Source of the DNA: Leifsonia sp. fls2-241-R2A-40a
GTDB lineage: Bacteria; Actinomycetota; Actinomycetes; Actinomycetales; Microbacteriaceae
NCBI RefSeq assembly: GCF_030209575.1
Contig: NZ_JARVRS010000001.1
Location: 1,488,001 to 1,552,000, forward strand
Direction: 5' to 3'
Length of the DNA: 64,000 nt
The notes beneath the pieces were generated by a model. It ran no database searches, was not told the DNA's origin, and was given only the letters and a program-made list of their open reading frames with translations. Of the stretch, positions 51,399-59,433 are shown one piece after another (the first letter of the stretch is position 1; each line of letters opens with the position of its first letter). The translations under genes were made by a program, and so were the position numbers.

Positions 51399-52340
51399 TC
51401 AGCGCGCGAGCGTCGCCGTCGGCGTCTCGCCGTACTCCTCGCGGTAGCGCCGCGTGAATCGGTCGAGGTCGGCGAAGCCCCACCGTGCGGCGAGGTCGGC
51501 GAGGTCGGTGGGCACGGGTTCTGAGACGAGCAGTTCGGTGTGCGTGGCGGACAGCCGCACGCGCAGCAGGTACCCGCGGGCCGTCGTGCCCGCGTGGACG
51601 AGGAACGCCGCGTTGAGCTGCGCCATCGTTGCGCCCGCCGCGGCCGCGATGTCGGTCACGGTGATCGGGAGCGAGGCGTGGTCCTCGATGAAGCGAGCCG
51701 CCAGGCGGAACTTCTTGAGCTGGCCGGCCGGCGACAGCGTCCGCTCGCGCGGGTCTCCGCTGAGCGGGAAGGACTGCAGCGCCGCCATCGACAGGGTGTG
51801 GAAGAGACTCGCACGGACGAGTGGATGCCGGAACGTACCGGCCTCCATGTACTCGGCGGCCGCCGTGGCCGCGGTCAGCATGTACTCGGAGTGACGAGGG
51901 CTCATCGTCGTGGGGGAGTCGAACACGACCGCCATGTCTTCGTCGCCGTACGTTGTGCGAGCCACATCCTGCAGGACCGTGGGCGAGAGGAAGATGTTGA
52001 TCACGTCGGTGCCCTCGGCGTAGCAGGTGAAATCGTGGCCCGGTCGGATCAGGAAGGGCGCACGCGTGCCCTGTCCGTGCTCGCCGTCGATGTTCCACCG
52101 GTAGGGGCCGGACTTCACGTTCACGATCACGAGGTCGTCGAAGTCGCCGGAGGTCTCCCACTCCCCGCCGATGGCGTAGTGGGCGACAGAGAACGCGGAG
52201 TCGGTGGCCTGGTCGGCCTCGAACGAGAATCCTGACCCGGGCTCCGAGGCGAACGAGAAGCGGCCGCCTGCTGCCGCGAGCATCGCGTCGGCCTCAGCCG
52301 GATCCGATGTCTGGCTGTGCAGCCGGGTGAAATCAGCCAT
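51399..52340 (-). CDS. AraC-family transcriptional regulator
   Basis: A 313-residue protein with a beta-rich N-terminal effector-binding half and a C-terminal AraC-type double helix-turn-helix (about residues 210-310: TVTDIAAAAGATMAQLNAAF, WGFADLDRFTRRYREEYGETP). The N-terminal YAIGGEWETSGDFDDLVIVNVKSG segment is typical of regulators that sense small organic ligands. The ATG at 52340 is 6 nt from TACCGT (plus-strand 52347-52352), which rules out the TTG one codon earlier. Target genes unknown; the divergent or downstream MFS gene is a candidate. Confidence 0.9.
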   Translation of the reverse strand: MADFTRLHSQTSDPAEADAMLAAAGGRFSFASEPGSGFSFEADQATDSAFSVAHYAIGGEWETSGDFDDLVIVNVKSGPYRWNIDGEHGQGTRAPFLIRPGHDFTCYAEGTDVINIFLSPTVLQDVARTTYGDEDMAVVFDSPTTMSPRHSEYMLTAATAAAEYMEAGTFRHPLVRASLFHTLSMAALQSFPLSGDPRERTLSPAGQLKKFRLAARFIEDHASLPITVTDIAAAAGATMAQLNAAFLVHAGTTARGYLLRVRLSATHTELLVSEPVPTDLADLAARWGFADLDRFTRRYREEYGETPTATLAR

Positions 52341-52392
52341 CAATCCACGGTACCGCGGGCCACTGACAACTGGGATTGTTCCCGGCTGGCGT

Positions 52393-52566
52393 TCAGTCGG
52401 CCCGCCCGAGCACCCCGACGGGGATGCCGAACGAGAGCGCGATGCAGATGATCCCGAGGAAGAACACCAGCCCCTGCCAAGCGGGGAAGGTGTCCGCCAT
52501 CCCGAGCAGGAAGAGCCCGAACAGGAACAGGATGAAACACCCGATGAACGCGAGCACGTCGCCCAT
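52393..52566 (-). CDS. 57-residue membrane peptide
   Basis: A short protein made of two hydrophobic helices (AFIGCFILFLFGLFLLG and GLVFFLGIICIALSFGIPVGVL) joined by a small polar loop. AAGGAC precedes the ATG. It begins two bases after the ChaB-like stop and so is probably co-transcribed with it. No family recognised. Confidence 0.68.
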   Translation of the reverse strand: MGDVLAFIGCFILFLFGLFLLGMADTFPAWQGLVFFLGIICIALSFGIPVGVLGRAD

Positions 52567-52568
52567 GG

Positions 52569-52970
52569 TCAGTCCTTCTTTCGCTGCGCAGCGGTCGCGC
52601 GCCGGTTGGCGCGCTTGATCTCGTCGACCAGTTCGTCCTTGGTCATCCGCGTCCTGCCGGAGATGTCGAGCCGTTTTGCGATGTCGAGCAGGTGCGCCTT
52701 GCTGGCGTTCGCATCCACGCCCTCCTGCGTCTCCGCCTTCGTGTCCCGGCCACCGGCGGCCTTCTGGTCGGACGGTCCGTTCTGGGCCTTGCGCTCCCAG
52801 TGGTCGCCGACCTTCTCGTACTCGTTCTTGAGGGCGGCGAACGCGGTGCGGTGGGCTCGCTCGCCCTCGCCGTACTCTTCGACCGCCGAGTCGTGCGCCT
52901 TCGACCAGAGGGCCTGGGCGTGCTTCTCGGAACGCTCCAGTGTGGAGGGCAGCTCCTGCGATGCGGGCAT
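52569..52970 (-). CDS. ChaB-like protein with SAP/Rho-N-like C-terminus
   Basis: A 133-residue protein. The N-terminal 60 residues (LPSTLERSEKHAQALWSKAHDSAVEEYG) match ChaB, a small regulator associated with cation transport. The C-terminal 45 residues (SKAHLLDIAKRLDISGRTRMTKDELVDEIKRA) read as a SAP- or Rho-N-type helix-extended-helix, which binds nucleic acid. AGGAGT lies upstream. This combined layout is common in actinobacteria; its role is unresolved. Confidence 0.83.
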   Translation of the reverse strand: MPASQELPSTLERSEKHAQALWSKAHDSAVEEYGEGERAHRTAFAALKNEYEKVGDHWERKAQNGPSDQKAAGGRDTKAETQEGVDANASKAHLLDIAKRLDISGRTRMTKDELVDEIKRANRRATAAQRKKD

Positions 52971-53087
52971 GATCCTGTGGTACTCCTTCCGCTGCGACCG
53001 GGTCTAGTGCTTCTCCACAGCTACCTTCGTTCACCACCGTTTTCAAGCGGCATCCTCCGAGTGGTGCCGCACGAGTAGCGTGGAGCG

Positions 53088-53846
53088 GTGACTGCCGACC
53101 CCCTGCCTCAGCCGCCCCGCGCCCTCGTCACCGTCGACACCGGCCCGGTCGCAGCGACGGAGGAGGGTCGCCCCGTGTTCGTGCTCGTCCACGGCATCGG
53201 CGTGAGCTCGCGGTACTTCGAGCGACTGGTTCCGGCGCTCGCCGAGGAGGGCCGCGTCATCGCCGTCGATCTTCCCGGGTTCGGGAAGGCGAAGCCCCGT
53301 AGACCGGGCCGGCCCCTGTCCATCGACGACTTCGCCGACACGGTCGCTGCGGCGATGGATGGGCTCGGCGTCTCCGGCGCGATCGTCGTCGGCCACTCCA
53401 TGGGCACCCAGGTCGCGGTGGCGCTCGCGGGGCGTCGCCCCGACCTCGTCGCCGGGCTGGCACTGCTCGGTCCGGTGATGGCGCCGCAGGCCCGCAACGC
53501 CCTCAAGGCGGCGATCCTGCTCGGCCTCGACATCCTGCGCGAGGATCCGCGAGGCAACCGCCTGGTGATCGGCGACTACCTCCACGCCGGCCTGGCCTGG
53601 TACCTGGCGACGCTGCCGACGATGCTCGCCTTCGAGACCGAGCGCGAGCTCGAGCAGGTCGTGGTACCGACCGTTGTCATCCGTGGAGCACGCGACCCGA
53701 TCGCCCGCGACGGCTGGGTCGCCGAGCTCGGACGTCGGGCCGGCGGCTCCGCCGAGGTCGTCCCCTCCGTCGCCCACCTCGTCATGCACGGGGCGCCGTG
53801 GCGCACTGCCGCCCTGATCCGGCAGCTCGTCACGGTGCCGCGATGA
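53088..53846 (+). CDS. alpha/beta hydrolase
   Basis: A 252-residue single-domain hydrolase. VFVLVHGIGVSSRYF is the oxyanion HG motif, VVGHSMGTQVAVAL the Ser nucleophile elbow (GHSMG), RGARDPIA the acid strand and VPSVAHLVMHG the His. No signal sequence is visible. The GTG is 6 nt from TAGCGT (53076-53081). It overlaps the next gene by four bases, and the pair may act on related esters. Confidence 0.9.
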   Translation: MTADPLPQPPRALVTVDTGPVAATEEGRPVFVLVHGIGVSSRYFERLVPALAEEGRVIAVDLPGFGKAKPRRPGRPLSIDDFADTVAAAMDGLGVSGAIVVGHSMGTQVAVALAGRRPDLVAGLALLGPVMAPQARNALKAAILLGLDILREDPRGNRLVIGDYLHAGLAWYLATLPTMLAFETERELEQVVVPTVVIRGARDPIARDGWVAELGRRAGGSAEVVPSVAHLVMHGAPWRTAALIRQLVTVPR

Positions 53847-54529
53847 GACGCACTCTGCTCCGCCGGGCGGGGGTGCTGGCGCTCGACTACCTGTACGCGG
53901 GGCGCTACCAGCTCCGCGCCGTGTTCGACCGCAGTGCTCCGGATGCCCTCGTCGCCGGTGCCGGGCACCGCGCTCCCGTCGTCCTGCTGCCGGGCATCTT
54001 CGAGACCTGGCGCTTCCTCCGTCCGCTCGCCCAGCACATCCACGGCTCCGGCCACCCCGTGCATGTGGTCACGGCGCTCGAGGACAACCGCATGGAGGTG
54101 CCGGAGGCGGCCGCGCTGGTCGCCCGGCACCTCGCGGAGCACGACCTGCACGACGTCGTCATCGTCGCCCACAGCAAAGGCGGCCTCATCGCCAAGTACC
54201 TGATGGGGATGCCCGACTCCGGGCCGCGCATCCGCACCGCCGTGACCGTCGCCACGCCGTTCGCCGGTTCGCCCCTGGCCCGCTTCATCCCCATCCCGAG
54301 CATGAGGTCGCTGCTTCCGACGGCGCCCGGGCTCCTGCGTCTCGCCCTCAGCCGTGCGGTCAACGCGCAGATCGTATCGGTGTGGGGATGGTTCGACCCG
54401 CACGTCCCCGGCGGAAGCCGGCTCGAGGGCGCCCGCAACATCGAGCTCGACGTCGGCGGCCACTTCCGCATCCTCGCGCGGCCCGAACTGCTGGCGATCG
54501 TGGACGAGGTGCTCGCCGCCGCGGACTGA
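53843..54529 (+). CDS. lipase/alpha-beta hydrolase
   Basis: A 228-residue protein. VVLLPGIFETWRFLRPLAQHIHGSGH resembles the lid/oxyanion region of triacylglycerol lipases. VIVAHSKGGLIAKYLMG carries the nucleophile Ser (A-H-S-x-G), and NIELDVGGHFRIL supplies the catalytic His. The N-terminal LRRAGVLALDYLYAGRY is only weakly hydrophobic. Its start overlaps the preceding hydrolase by ATGA. Confidence 0.83.
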   Translation: MRRTLLRRAGVLALDYLYAGRYQLRAVFDRSAPDALVAGAGHRAPVVLLPGIFETWRFLRPLAQHIHGSGHPVHVVTALEDNRMEVPEAAALVARHLAEHDLHDVVIVAHSKGGLIAKYLMGMPDSGPRIRTAVTVATPFAGSPLARFIPIPSMRSLLPTAPGLLRLALSRAVNAQIVSVWGWFDPHVPGGSRLEGARNIELDVGGHFRILARPELLAIVDEVLAAAD

Positions 54530-54555
54530 CGTCCGGCGCCCGCGCCTCGGCGCAC

Positions 54556-54588
54556 CGTCGGAGATCCACCCCCCATCGTCGGAGATCC
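54556..54588. repeat. direct repeat CGTCGGAGATCC, 21-bp spacing
   Basis: CGTCGGAGATCC occurs at 54556-54567 and 54577-54588, about two helical turns apart, in the 202-base gap before the META-domain gene. It may be a pair of regulator sites; no palindrome is formed. Confidence 0.6.
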
Positions 54589-54731
54589 GGGCAGTATGCG
54601 CGCGGTTCTCCTTCCCCACCGCGGCCCGCAGGACATTCCGACCGCCTTCTCCGACGCCCGCGCACGGCAACGTCTGTCGCTCGCACCCGCACCCGCGTTA
54701 CCCTTCCTCCGAGAACGCAGGGGAGGGGACC

Positions 54732-55106
54732 ATGCTGCTGCACCGACGAATGCGCGGGATGGCTGCTGTCGCGGCCGTCGTCCTGATGCTGGCAGGCTGC
54801 GCCGGGACGCCGAGCGGAAACGCCGTCGTCGGGCGCTGGGGTTCGACCGCCTCCGGGAAGCCGAACCTGAACATCGAGAGCGACGGCACCTTCTCCGGCT
54901 CCGACGGCTGCAACACCCTCAACGGCAAGGGCCTGATCGACGGCGACCAGATCACCTTCGGGCCGATCGCGTCCAGCCTCATGGCCTGCGACAACGTCGA
55001 CACCTGGCTGAGCAAGGCGGCGACCGGCAACGTGAAGGGCAGCACGATGACCGTCCTCGACGACGGCGGCTCCACCATCGGCACCCTGGCTCGCTCGGGC
55101 TCCTGA
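54732..55106 (+). CDS. META-domain lipoprotein
   Basis: A 124-residue protein with a lipoprotein signal (AAVAAVVLMLAGC, Cys23). The mature part has VVGRWGSTASGKPNLNIESDGTFSGSDGCNTLNGKG, the W-x3 and S-G-x-x-G-C-N signature of META (HslJ-like) domains. Such proteins sit on the outer face of the membrane and have been linked to stress or resistance. GGGGAGGGG precedes the ATG. Confidence 0.88.
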   Translation: MLLHRRMRGMAAVAAVVLMLAGCAGTPSGNAVVGRWGSTASGKPNLNIESDGTFSGSDGCNTLNGKGLIDGDQITFGPIASSLMACDNVDTWLSKAATGNVKGSTMTVLDDGGSTIGTLARSGS

Positions 55107-55255
55107 GAGCCTCGAACTCTCCGGCACTGTCTATCGCAGCCGGTGACCCGCTGGTTACTTTGACCGTGCCACGCCCGACCGCGCCTCAGCCGGGGCGACG
55201 AGGTTCAGGGAAGTCCACCGCGCGGGCCCGCCCGCGCCTCCGAGGAGCGAAGCGA

Positions 55256-56692
55256 ATGACCATTGCAGAGTCGCGGAAGGGACAGGGCGCCGCGTCGCAG
55301 CAGCCCGCCACCGCCTACACAGGGACCAGCGACCGGACCCAGCTCAACCCGATCTTCGCCCGGCCGGGCGAGAGCACCGACCTACCCCTCGACCGCATCC
55401 CGGACAACGAGTCGCTGCCCGAGACCGCGTACCAGATCGTGCACGACGAGTCGATGCTGGACGGGAACGCACGCCTCAACCTGGCCACGTTCGTGGGCAC
55501 CTGGATGGACGACCACGCCGCGAAGCTGTACGCCGAGTCCGCCGACAAGAACATGATCGACAAGGACGAGTACCCGCAGACCGCCGCCATCGAGACGCGC
55601 TGCTGGAAGATCGTCGCCGGCCTCTGGAACGCGCCGGACCCGGAGAAAGCGATCGGCACGTCCACCATCGGCTCCTCCGAGGCGTGCATGCTCGGCGGCC
55701 TCGCCCTCAAGCGCCGCTGGCAGCACGCGCGCCAGGCGGAGGGCAAGCCGACCGACAAGCCGAACCTCGTGCTCTCGAGCGCGGTCCAGGTCTGCTGGGA
55801 GAAGTTCTGCAACTACTGGGATGTGGAGGCCCGCTACGTGCCGATCTCCGACGACCACAAGGTGCTCGACGGCTACGAGCTGGAGAAGTACGTCGACGAG
55901 AACACGATCGGCGTGGTCGCCATCATGGGCGTCACGTATACCGGGATGTACGAACCCGTCGCGCAGATTTCGGAAGCGCTCGACCGCATCCAGGAGAGCA
56001 CAGGGCTCGACATCAAGATCCACGTCGACGGTGCTTCCGGCGGCATGATCGCGCCCTTCCTGCAGCCGAACCTGGTGTGGGACTTCCGCGTCCCGCGCGT
56101 CGTCTCGATCAGCACGTCGGCCCACAAGTACGGCCTGGTCTACCCGGGGCTCGGCTGGGTGGTCTGGCGCACGGTGGAGGACCTCCCGGCCGATCTGGTG
56201 TTCGATGTCACCTACCTGGGCGGTCACATGCCCACCTTCGCCCTCAACTTCTCGCGCCCCGGCGCGCAGGTGCTGCTGCAGTACTACCTGTTCCTCCGGC
56301 TCGGGTTCGACGGCTACTACCGCGTGCAGAAGGCATCGCAGGACATCGCGCTCTACCTCTCGGGGGAGATCGCCAAAATGCCCGCGTTCGAGCTGTGGAA
56401 CGACGGTTCCGACATCCCCGTCTTCGCCTGGCAGCTGAAGAAGGGACACACCGACCGCTGGAACCTCTACCACCTGTCGGAGCGGCTGCGACTGAAGGGA
56501 TGGCTGATCCCCGCCTACCCGATGCCCGACGACCTCAGCGACCTGACCGTGCAGCGGATCGTCGTCCGCAACGGGCTGAGCCGCAGCCTGGCCGAGTCCC
56601 TCGTGGTCGACATCGAGGAGTCGGTCGCCTACCTCGACCGACTCGAGAGCCCGATGCCGGTCGAGGGCCTGGCTCCCTCGTTCACCCACTGA
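55256..56692 (+). CDS. gadB: glutamate decarboxylase
   Basis: A 478-residue PLP enzyme of the group-II decarboxylases. The PLP lysine is Lys291 in STSAHKYG, preceded by KIHVDGASGGMIAPF, and the N-terminal GSSEACMLGGLALKRRW segment is typical of GadA/GadB. It converts glutamate to GABA and CO2 with proton consumption. CGAGGAG precedes the ATG by eight bases. No glutamate/GABA antiporter gene is adjacent, so the acid-resistance role depends on genes elsewhere. Confidence 0.95.
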   Translation: MTIAESRKGQGAASQQPATAYTGTSDRTQLNPIFARPGESTDLPLDRIPDNESLPETAYQIVHDESMLDGNARLNLATFVGTWMDDHAAKLYAESADKNMIDKDEYPQTAAIETRCWKIVAGLWNAPDPEKAIGTSTIGSSEACMLGGLALKRRWQHARQAEGKPTDKPNLVLSSAVQVCWEKFCNYWDVEARYVPISDDHKVLDGYELEKYVDENTIGVVAIMGVTYTGMYEPVAQISEALDRIQESTGLDIKIHVDGASGGMIAPFLQPNLVWDFRVPRVVSISTSAHKYGLVYPGLGWVVWRTVEDLPADLVFDVTYLGGHMPTFALNFSRPGAQVLLQYYLFLRLGFDGYYRVQKASQDIALYLSGEIAKMPAFELWNDGSDIPVFAWQLKKGHTDRWNLYHLSERLRLKGWLIPAYPMPDDLSDLTVQRIVVRNGLSRSLAESLVVDIEESVAYLDRLESPMPVEGLAPSFTH

Positions 56693-56719
56693 CACCGGTC
56701 CGCGGCCAGATCCCGACCC

Positions 56720-56776
56720 GGCCGGCGCCGGCCACCTCCCCTCGGCCGGCGCCGGTCGCGCTGCGCCGGTCGCGCT
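56720..56776. repeat. palindromes and 14-bp tandem duplication between convergent genes
   Basis: GGCCGGCGCCGGCC (56720-56733) and GGCCGGCGCCGG (56744-56755) are palindromic copies of one unit. GCGCCGGTCGCGCT is then duplicated head to tail (56749-56762, 56763-56776), its last base entering the epimerase stop codon. Probably a bidirectional terminator region. Confidence 0.88.
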
Positions 56777-57681
56777 CAGGCGGCGGCGCGGGTGAAGTAG
56801 TGCCCGGCGTCCAGGTCTTCGAGGAGGGTCGGACCCGCCGGCTCCCAGCCGAATCGCTCGCGCGTCAGAGCGCTTGACGCCGGGATGTCGAGGCGGAAGA
56901 ACGCCCCGATCCATCCGAAGTGCGCCTCCGCGTGGTCCGGATCGATGGAGGCGGCCGGCAGGCCGGCTCCGCGCCCGATCGCCTCGGCGATGTCGCGCGC
57001 TGCCACGCCCTCTTCGGCGACCGCATGGACCACGCGTGCCGCGTCGGGGTTCTCCAGCGCGCGGACGATCAGGCGTGCGGTGTCGTCGCGGTGGACGGCC
57101 GGCCAGCGGTTCGAGCCGTCGCCGACGTATCCCGCCACGCCCTTTTCGCGCGCGACCGCGACGAGTTGAGCCATGAACCCGTGGTCGCCGGCGCCGTGGA
57201 CTGTCGGCGCGAACCGCAGGGCGACCGGGCGGATGCCGCGATCCGCGAATCCCATGGCGAGCTCCTCGACGCCTCCACGGGGCGCGTCCCGGCCGATGAA
57301 CGGGCTGGCGTCCTCCTCGGTGACCACTCGGCCGGGGCCGAGGAGCGCGACGCCCGAGGCGAAGAGCAGCGGCTTGCCCGTGCCCTCCAGGACCTCGCCG
57401 AACGTCTCCATCGCCGCACGCTCGGACCGCCCGGAGGCGGCGTAGTCGCTGAAGTCGTGCTTGAACGCGAGGTGGATGACCGCGTCGGCTCCGTCGGCGG
57501 CGGCGCGGAGGCCGGCGAGGTCGTCGAGCTGGCCGTCGACCGCTTCGGCCCCGGCCGCCCGCAGGCGAGCGGCCGACTGCTCCGACCGCGCCAGCCCCTG
57601 GACGTCGTGACCGGCGGCCAGGAGGAGGGGGACGACGCCCGACCCGATCCAGCCCGATGCCCCTGTGACGAATACGCGCAT
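56776..57681 (-). CDS. NAD-dependent epimerase/dehydratase-like SDR
   Basis: A 301-residue extended SDR. MRVFVTGASGWIGSGVVPLLL is the NAD(P) site, and AVIHLAFKHDFSDY and FASGVALLGPG are core strands. The usual YxxxK active site is not obvious (the region reads GVEELAMGF), so it may be a reductase variant. Its GAAAGGAG ribosome-binding site is clear. It is divergent from the TetR gene and likely controlled by it. Confidence 0.88.
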   Translation of the reverse strand: MRVFVTGASGWIGSGVVPLLLAAGHDVQGLARSEQSAARLRAAGAEAVDGQLDDLAGLRAAADGADAVIHLAFKHDFSDYAASGRSERAAMETFGEVLEGTGKPLLFASGVALLGPGRVVTEEDASPFIGRDAPRGGVEELAMGFADRGIRPVALRFAPTVHGAGDHGFMAQLVAVAREKGVAGYVGDGSNRWPAVHRDDTARLIVRALENPDAARVVHAVAEEGVAARDIAEAIGRGAGLPAASIDPDHAEAHFGWIGAFFRLDIPASSALTRERFGWEPAGPTLLEDLDAGHYFTRAAA

Positions 57682-57724
57682 GTCCTGCTCCTTTCGAGCG
57701 TCCCCTCATCGCGGTTCGCGGTGA

Positions 57725-57779
57725 TGTCAGGAACTGTCGTCAGCGTAGCACTCATGTCAGCCGCTGTCATCACTATGAT
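57725..57779. promoter_or_regulatory. duplicated TetR-type operator overlapping the tetR promoter
   Basis: TGTCAGGAACTGTCGTCA (57725-57742) and TGTCAGCCGCTGTCATCA (57755-57772) are direct repeats 30 bases apart, three helical turns, each containing the near-palindrome TGTCAG-N3-CTGTC. The tetR -10 box TATGAT (57774-57779) begins two bases after the second copy. Confidence 0.8.
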
Positions 57780-57785
57780 CGTCCT

Positions 57786-58349
57786 ATGGGACGTTGGGAG
57801 CCGGATGCGCGCGGGCGCCTCACCCGTGCTGCCCTCGAGCTGTACCTCGACCCCGGCTACGAGCAGACGACGGTCGCCGACATCGCGGCTCGCGCCGGCG
57901 TCACGGAGCGGACGTTCTTCCGCCATTTCGCCGACAAGCGCGAGGTGCTCTTCGACGGCTCGGACCAGTTCCAGGATGCGGTGCTCGCGCAGATCTCGAC
58001 CGTCCCGGTGGAGGCGAGCCCCCTCGAGGCGGCCGCCGCCGGCATGGCGGCCGCCGCCGCGCTCGTGCAGTCGCGCCCGGACCGCGACTTCCCTCGACGT
58101 CGCGCCGCCGTCATCGCGGTGAACCCGAGTCTGACCGAACGCGAGCTGCTGAAGCTCTCGAACGTGACGTCCGCCATGGCGCGGGCCCTCGCCGAGCGAG
58201 GCGTCGACCCGGTGGATGCGGCCGTGGCCGCCAACGCCGCCATGGCCGCCTTCCACGTGGCCTTCGAGCGGTGGACGACGACGCCGGATCCACGCGACCT
58301 CCGCGAGCTGCTCGCCGACGGCATCGCGCGGTTCCGGGCGCTGTCCTGA
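57786..58349 (+). CDS. TetR-family transcriptional regulator
   Basis: A 187-residue regulator. The helix-turn-helix is TTVADIAARAGVTERTFFRHFADK, with the family-typical N-terminal LTRAALELYLD. The C-terminal half is a variable ligand-binding domain. The ATG is 6 nt from the TATGAT -10 box, so the message is leaderless. The divergent epimerase-like gene and the repeat operators between them make autoregulation and control of the reductase likely. Confidence 0.93.
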   Translation: MGRWEPDARGRLTRAALELYLDPGYEQTTVADIAARAGVTERTFFRHFADKREVLFDGSDQFQDAVLAQISTVPVEASPLEAAAAGMAAAAALVQSRPDRDFPRRRAAVIAVNPSLTERELLKLSNVTSAMARALAERGVDPVDAAVAANAAMAAFHVAFERWTTTPDPRDLRELLADGIARFRALS

Positions 58350-58478
58350 TGCTCCGCGCGAGACTCTCCGCCTGATCCTCTCCGCACGCTCCGGCGGCAT
58401 CGTCCTCCGTCTCCGCCCGTGGGATCATGTGCCTGAGGGCGACGGTCTCGCAGAGCCGTCCGAGCGAGGGAGTGACCG

Positions 58479-59417
58479 ATGTCCGCCGAGCCCTGGATGA
58501 ATCGTCCCGCGGTGGAACCGCATCCCCACCACCACCACGGCTGGTGGTGGAAGACACTGCTCACCGGGCTCGCCCTCTGGATCCTCACGATCGTGGTCAC
58601 CGTGACGACCGGCAACACCAATCTGGTGCCGACGCTGATCCTGCTGGGCAGCTTCCTGGTGCCGTTCTGCGTCGTCCTGTTCGCGATCGAGCGGGTGACC
58701 GGCAGCATCAGTTCCCTGCAGCTGGTCCTCGCGTTCTTCGTCGGCGGCATCTTCGGCGTGCTCGGCGCTTCGCTGCTCGAGGTGAACCTGCACCAGAGCT
58801 ACTGGCTGTACCTGCTGGTCGGCCTGATCGAGGAGTTCGTCAAGGGCATCCTGCTGGTCGTCATCGGCTGGCGGGTGGTCCCCAAGACAGCGAGGCAGGG
58901 TGCGCTGCTCGGCGCGACCGTCGGCGCGGGCTTCGCCGCCTTCGAGTCGGCGGGGTACGCCTTCAACGCGGCGATCACCGCCCGTGGGATCGACCTCGCC
59001 TCGCTCCTGCAGACGGAGGTGCTGCGCGCCATCCTCGCGCCCGTCGGCCACGTGCTGTGGACGGCCGTGCTCGGCGCGGTGCTGTTCGGCGCGGCTCGCG
59101 GCCGGGACCGTTTCCGCTTCTCGATCTGGATCGTCGTCACGTACGTCGGCGTGGCGATCCTGCACGGATTCTGGGATTCGGCGAGCGACGTCGCAGCGGT
59201 GCTGGCTCTGCTGTTGAACGGCCGCGCCGTGCAGGAGCTCACCACCTCGGGAGGCCTGTCCATGCAGACCGCGTCCGCCGTGACCGCCCTGGCCGGCATC
59301 CTCTACATCGTGGTGCTGATCGTGGTCGCTGCGGGCGGCATCCTGACCCTGTGGCTGATCCTGCGGCACTACCGCCGCGCCGAGCAGCGACGGATGGCCG
59401 AGCTGCCGATCGTGTGA
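58479..59417 (+). CDS. PrsW-family intramembrane metalloprotease
   Basis: A 312-residue protein with about eight hydrophobic helices and a His-rich start (HPHHHHGWWW). The CPBP/PrsW motifs are present: LIEEFVKG (the E-E zinc motif), FAAFESAGYAFNA (F-x3-E), HVLWTAV and ILHGFWDSA (H-x3-D). PrsW-type proteases cleave membrane proteins, for example anti-sigma factors. A TGTGC/GAGGGAG ribosome-binding site precedes the ATG. Its target is not visible nearby. Confidence 0.92.
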   Translation: MSAEPWMNRPAVEPHPHHHHGWWWKTLLTGLALWILTIVVTVTTGNTNLVPTLILLGSFLVPFCVVLFAIERVTGSISSLQLVLAFFVGGIFGVLGASLLEVNLHQSYWLYLLVGLIEEFVKGILLVVIGWRVVPKTARQGALLGATVGAGFAAFESAGYAFNAAITARGIDLASLLQTEVLRAILAPVGHVLWTAVLGAVLFGAARGRDRFRFSIWIVVTYVGVAILHGFWDSASDVAAVLALLLNGRAVQELTTSGGLSMQTASAVTALAGILYIVVLIVVAAGGILTLWLILRHYRRAEQRRMAELPIV

Positions 59418-59433
59418 GGCGAGGCGGCGCCGC

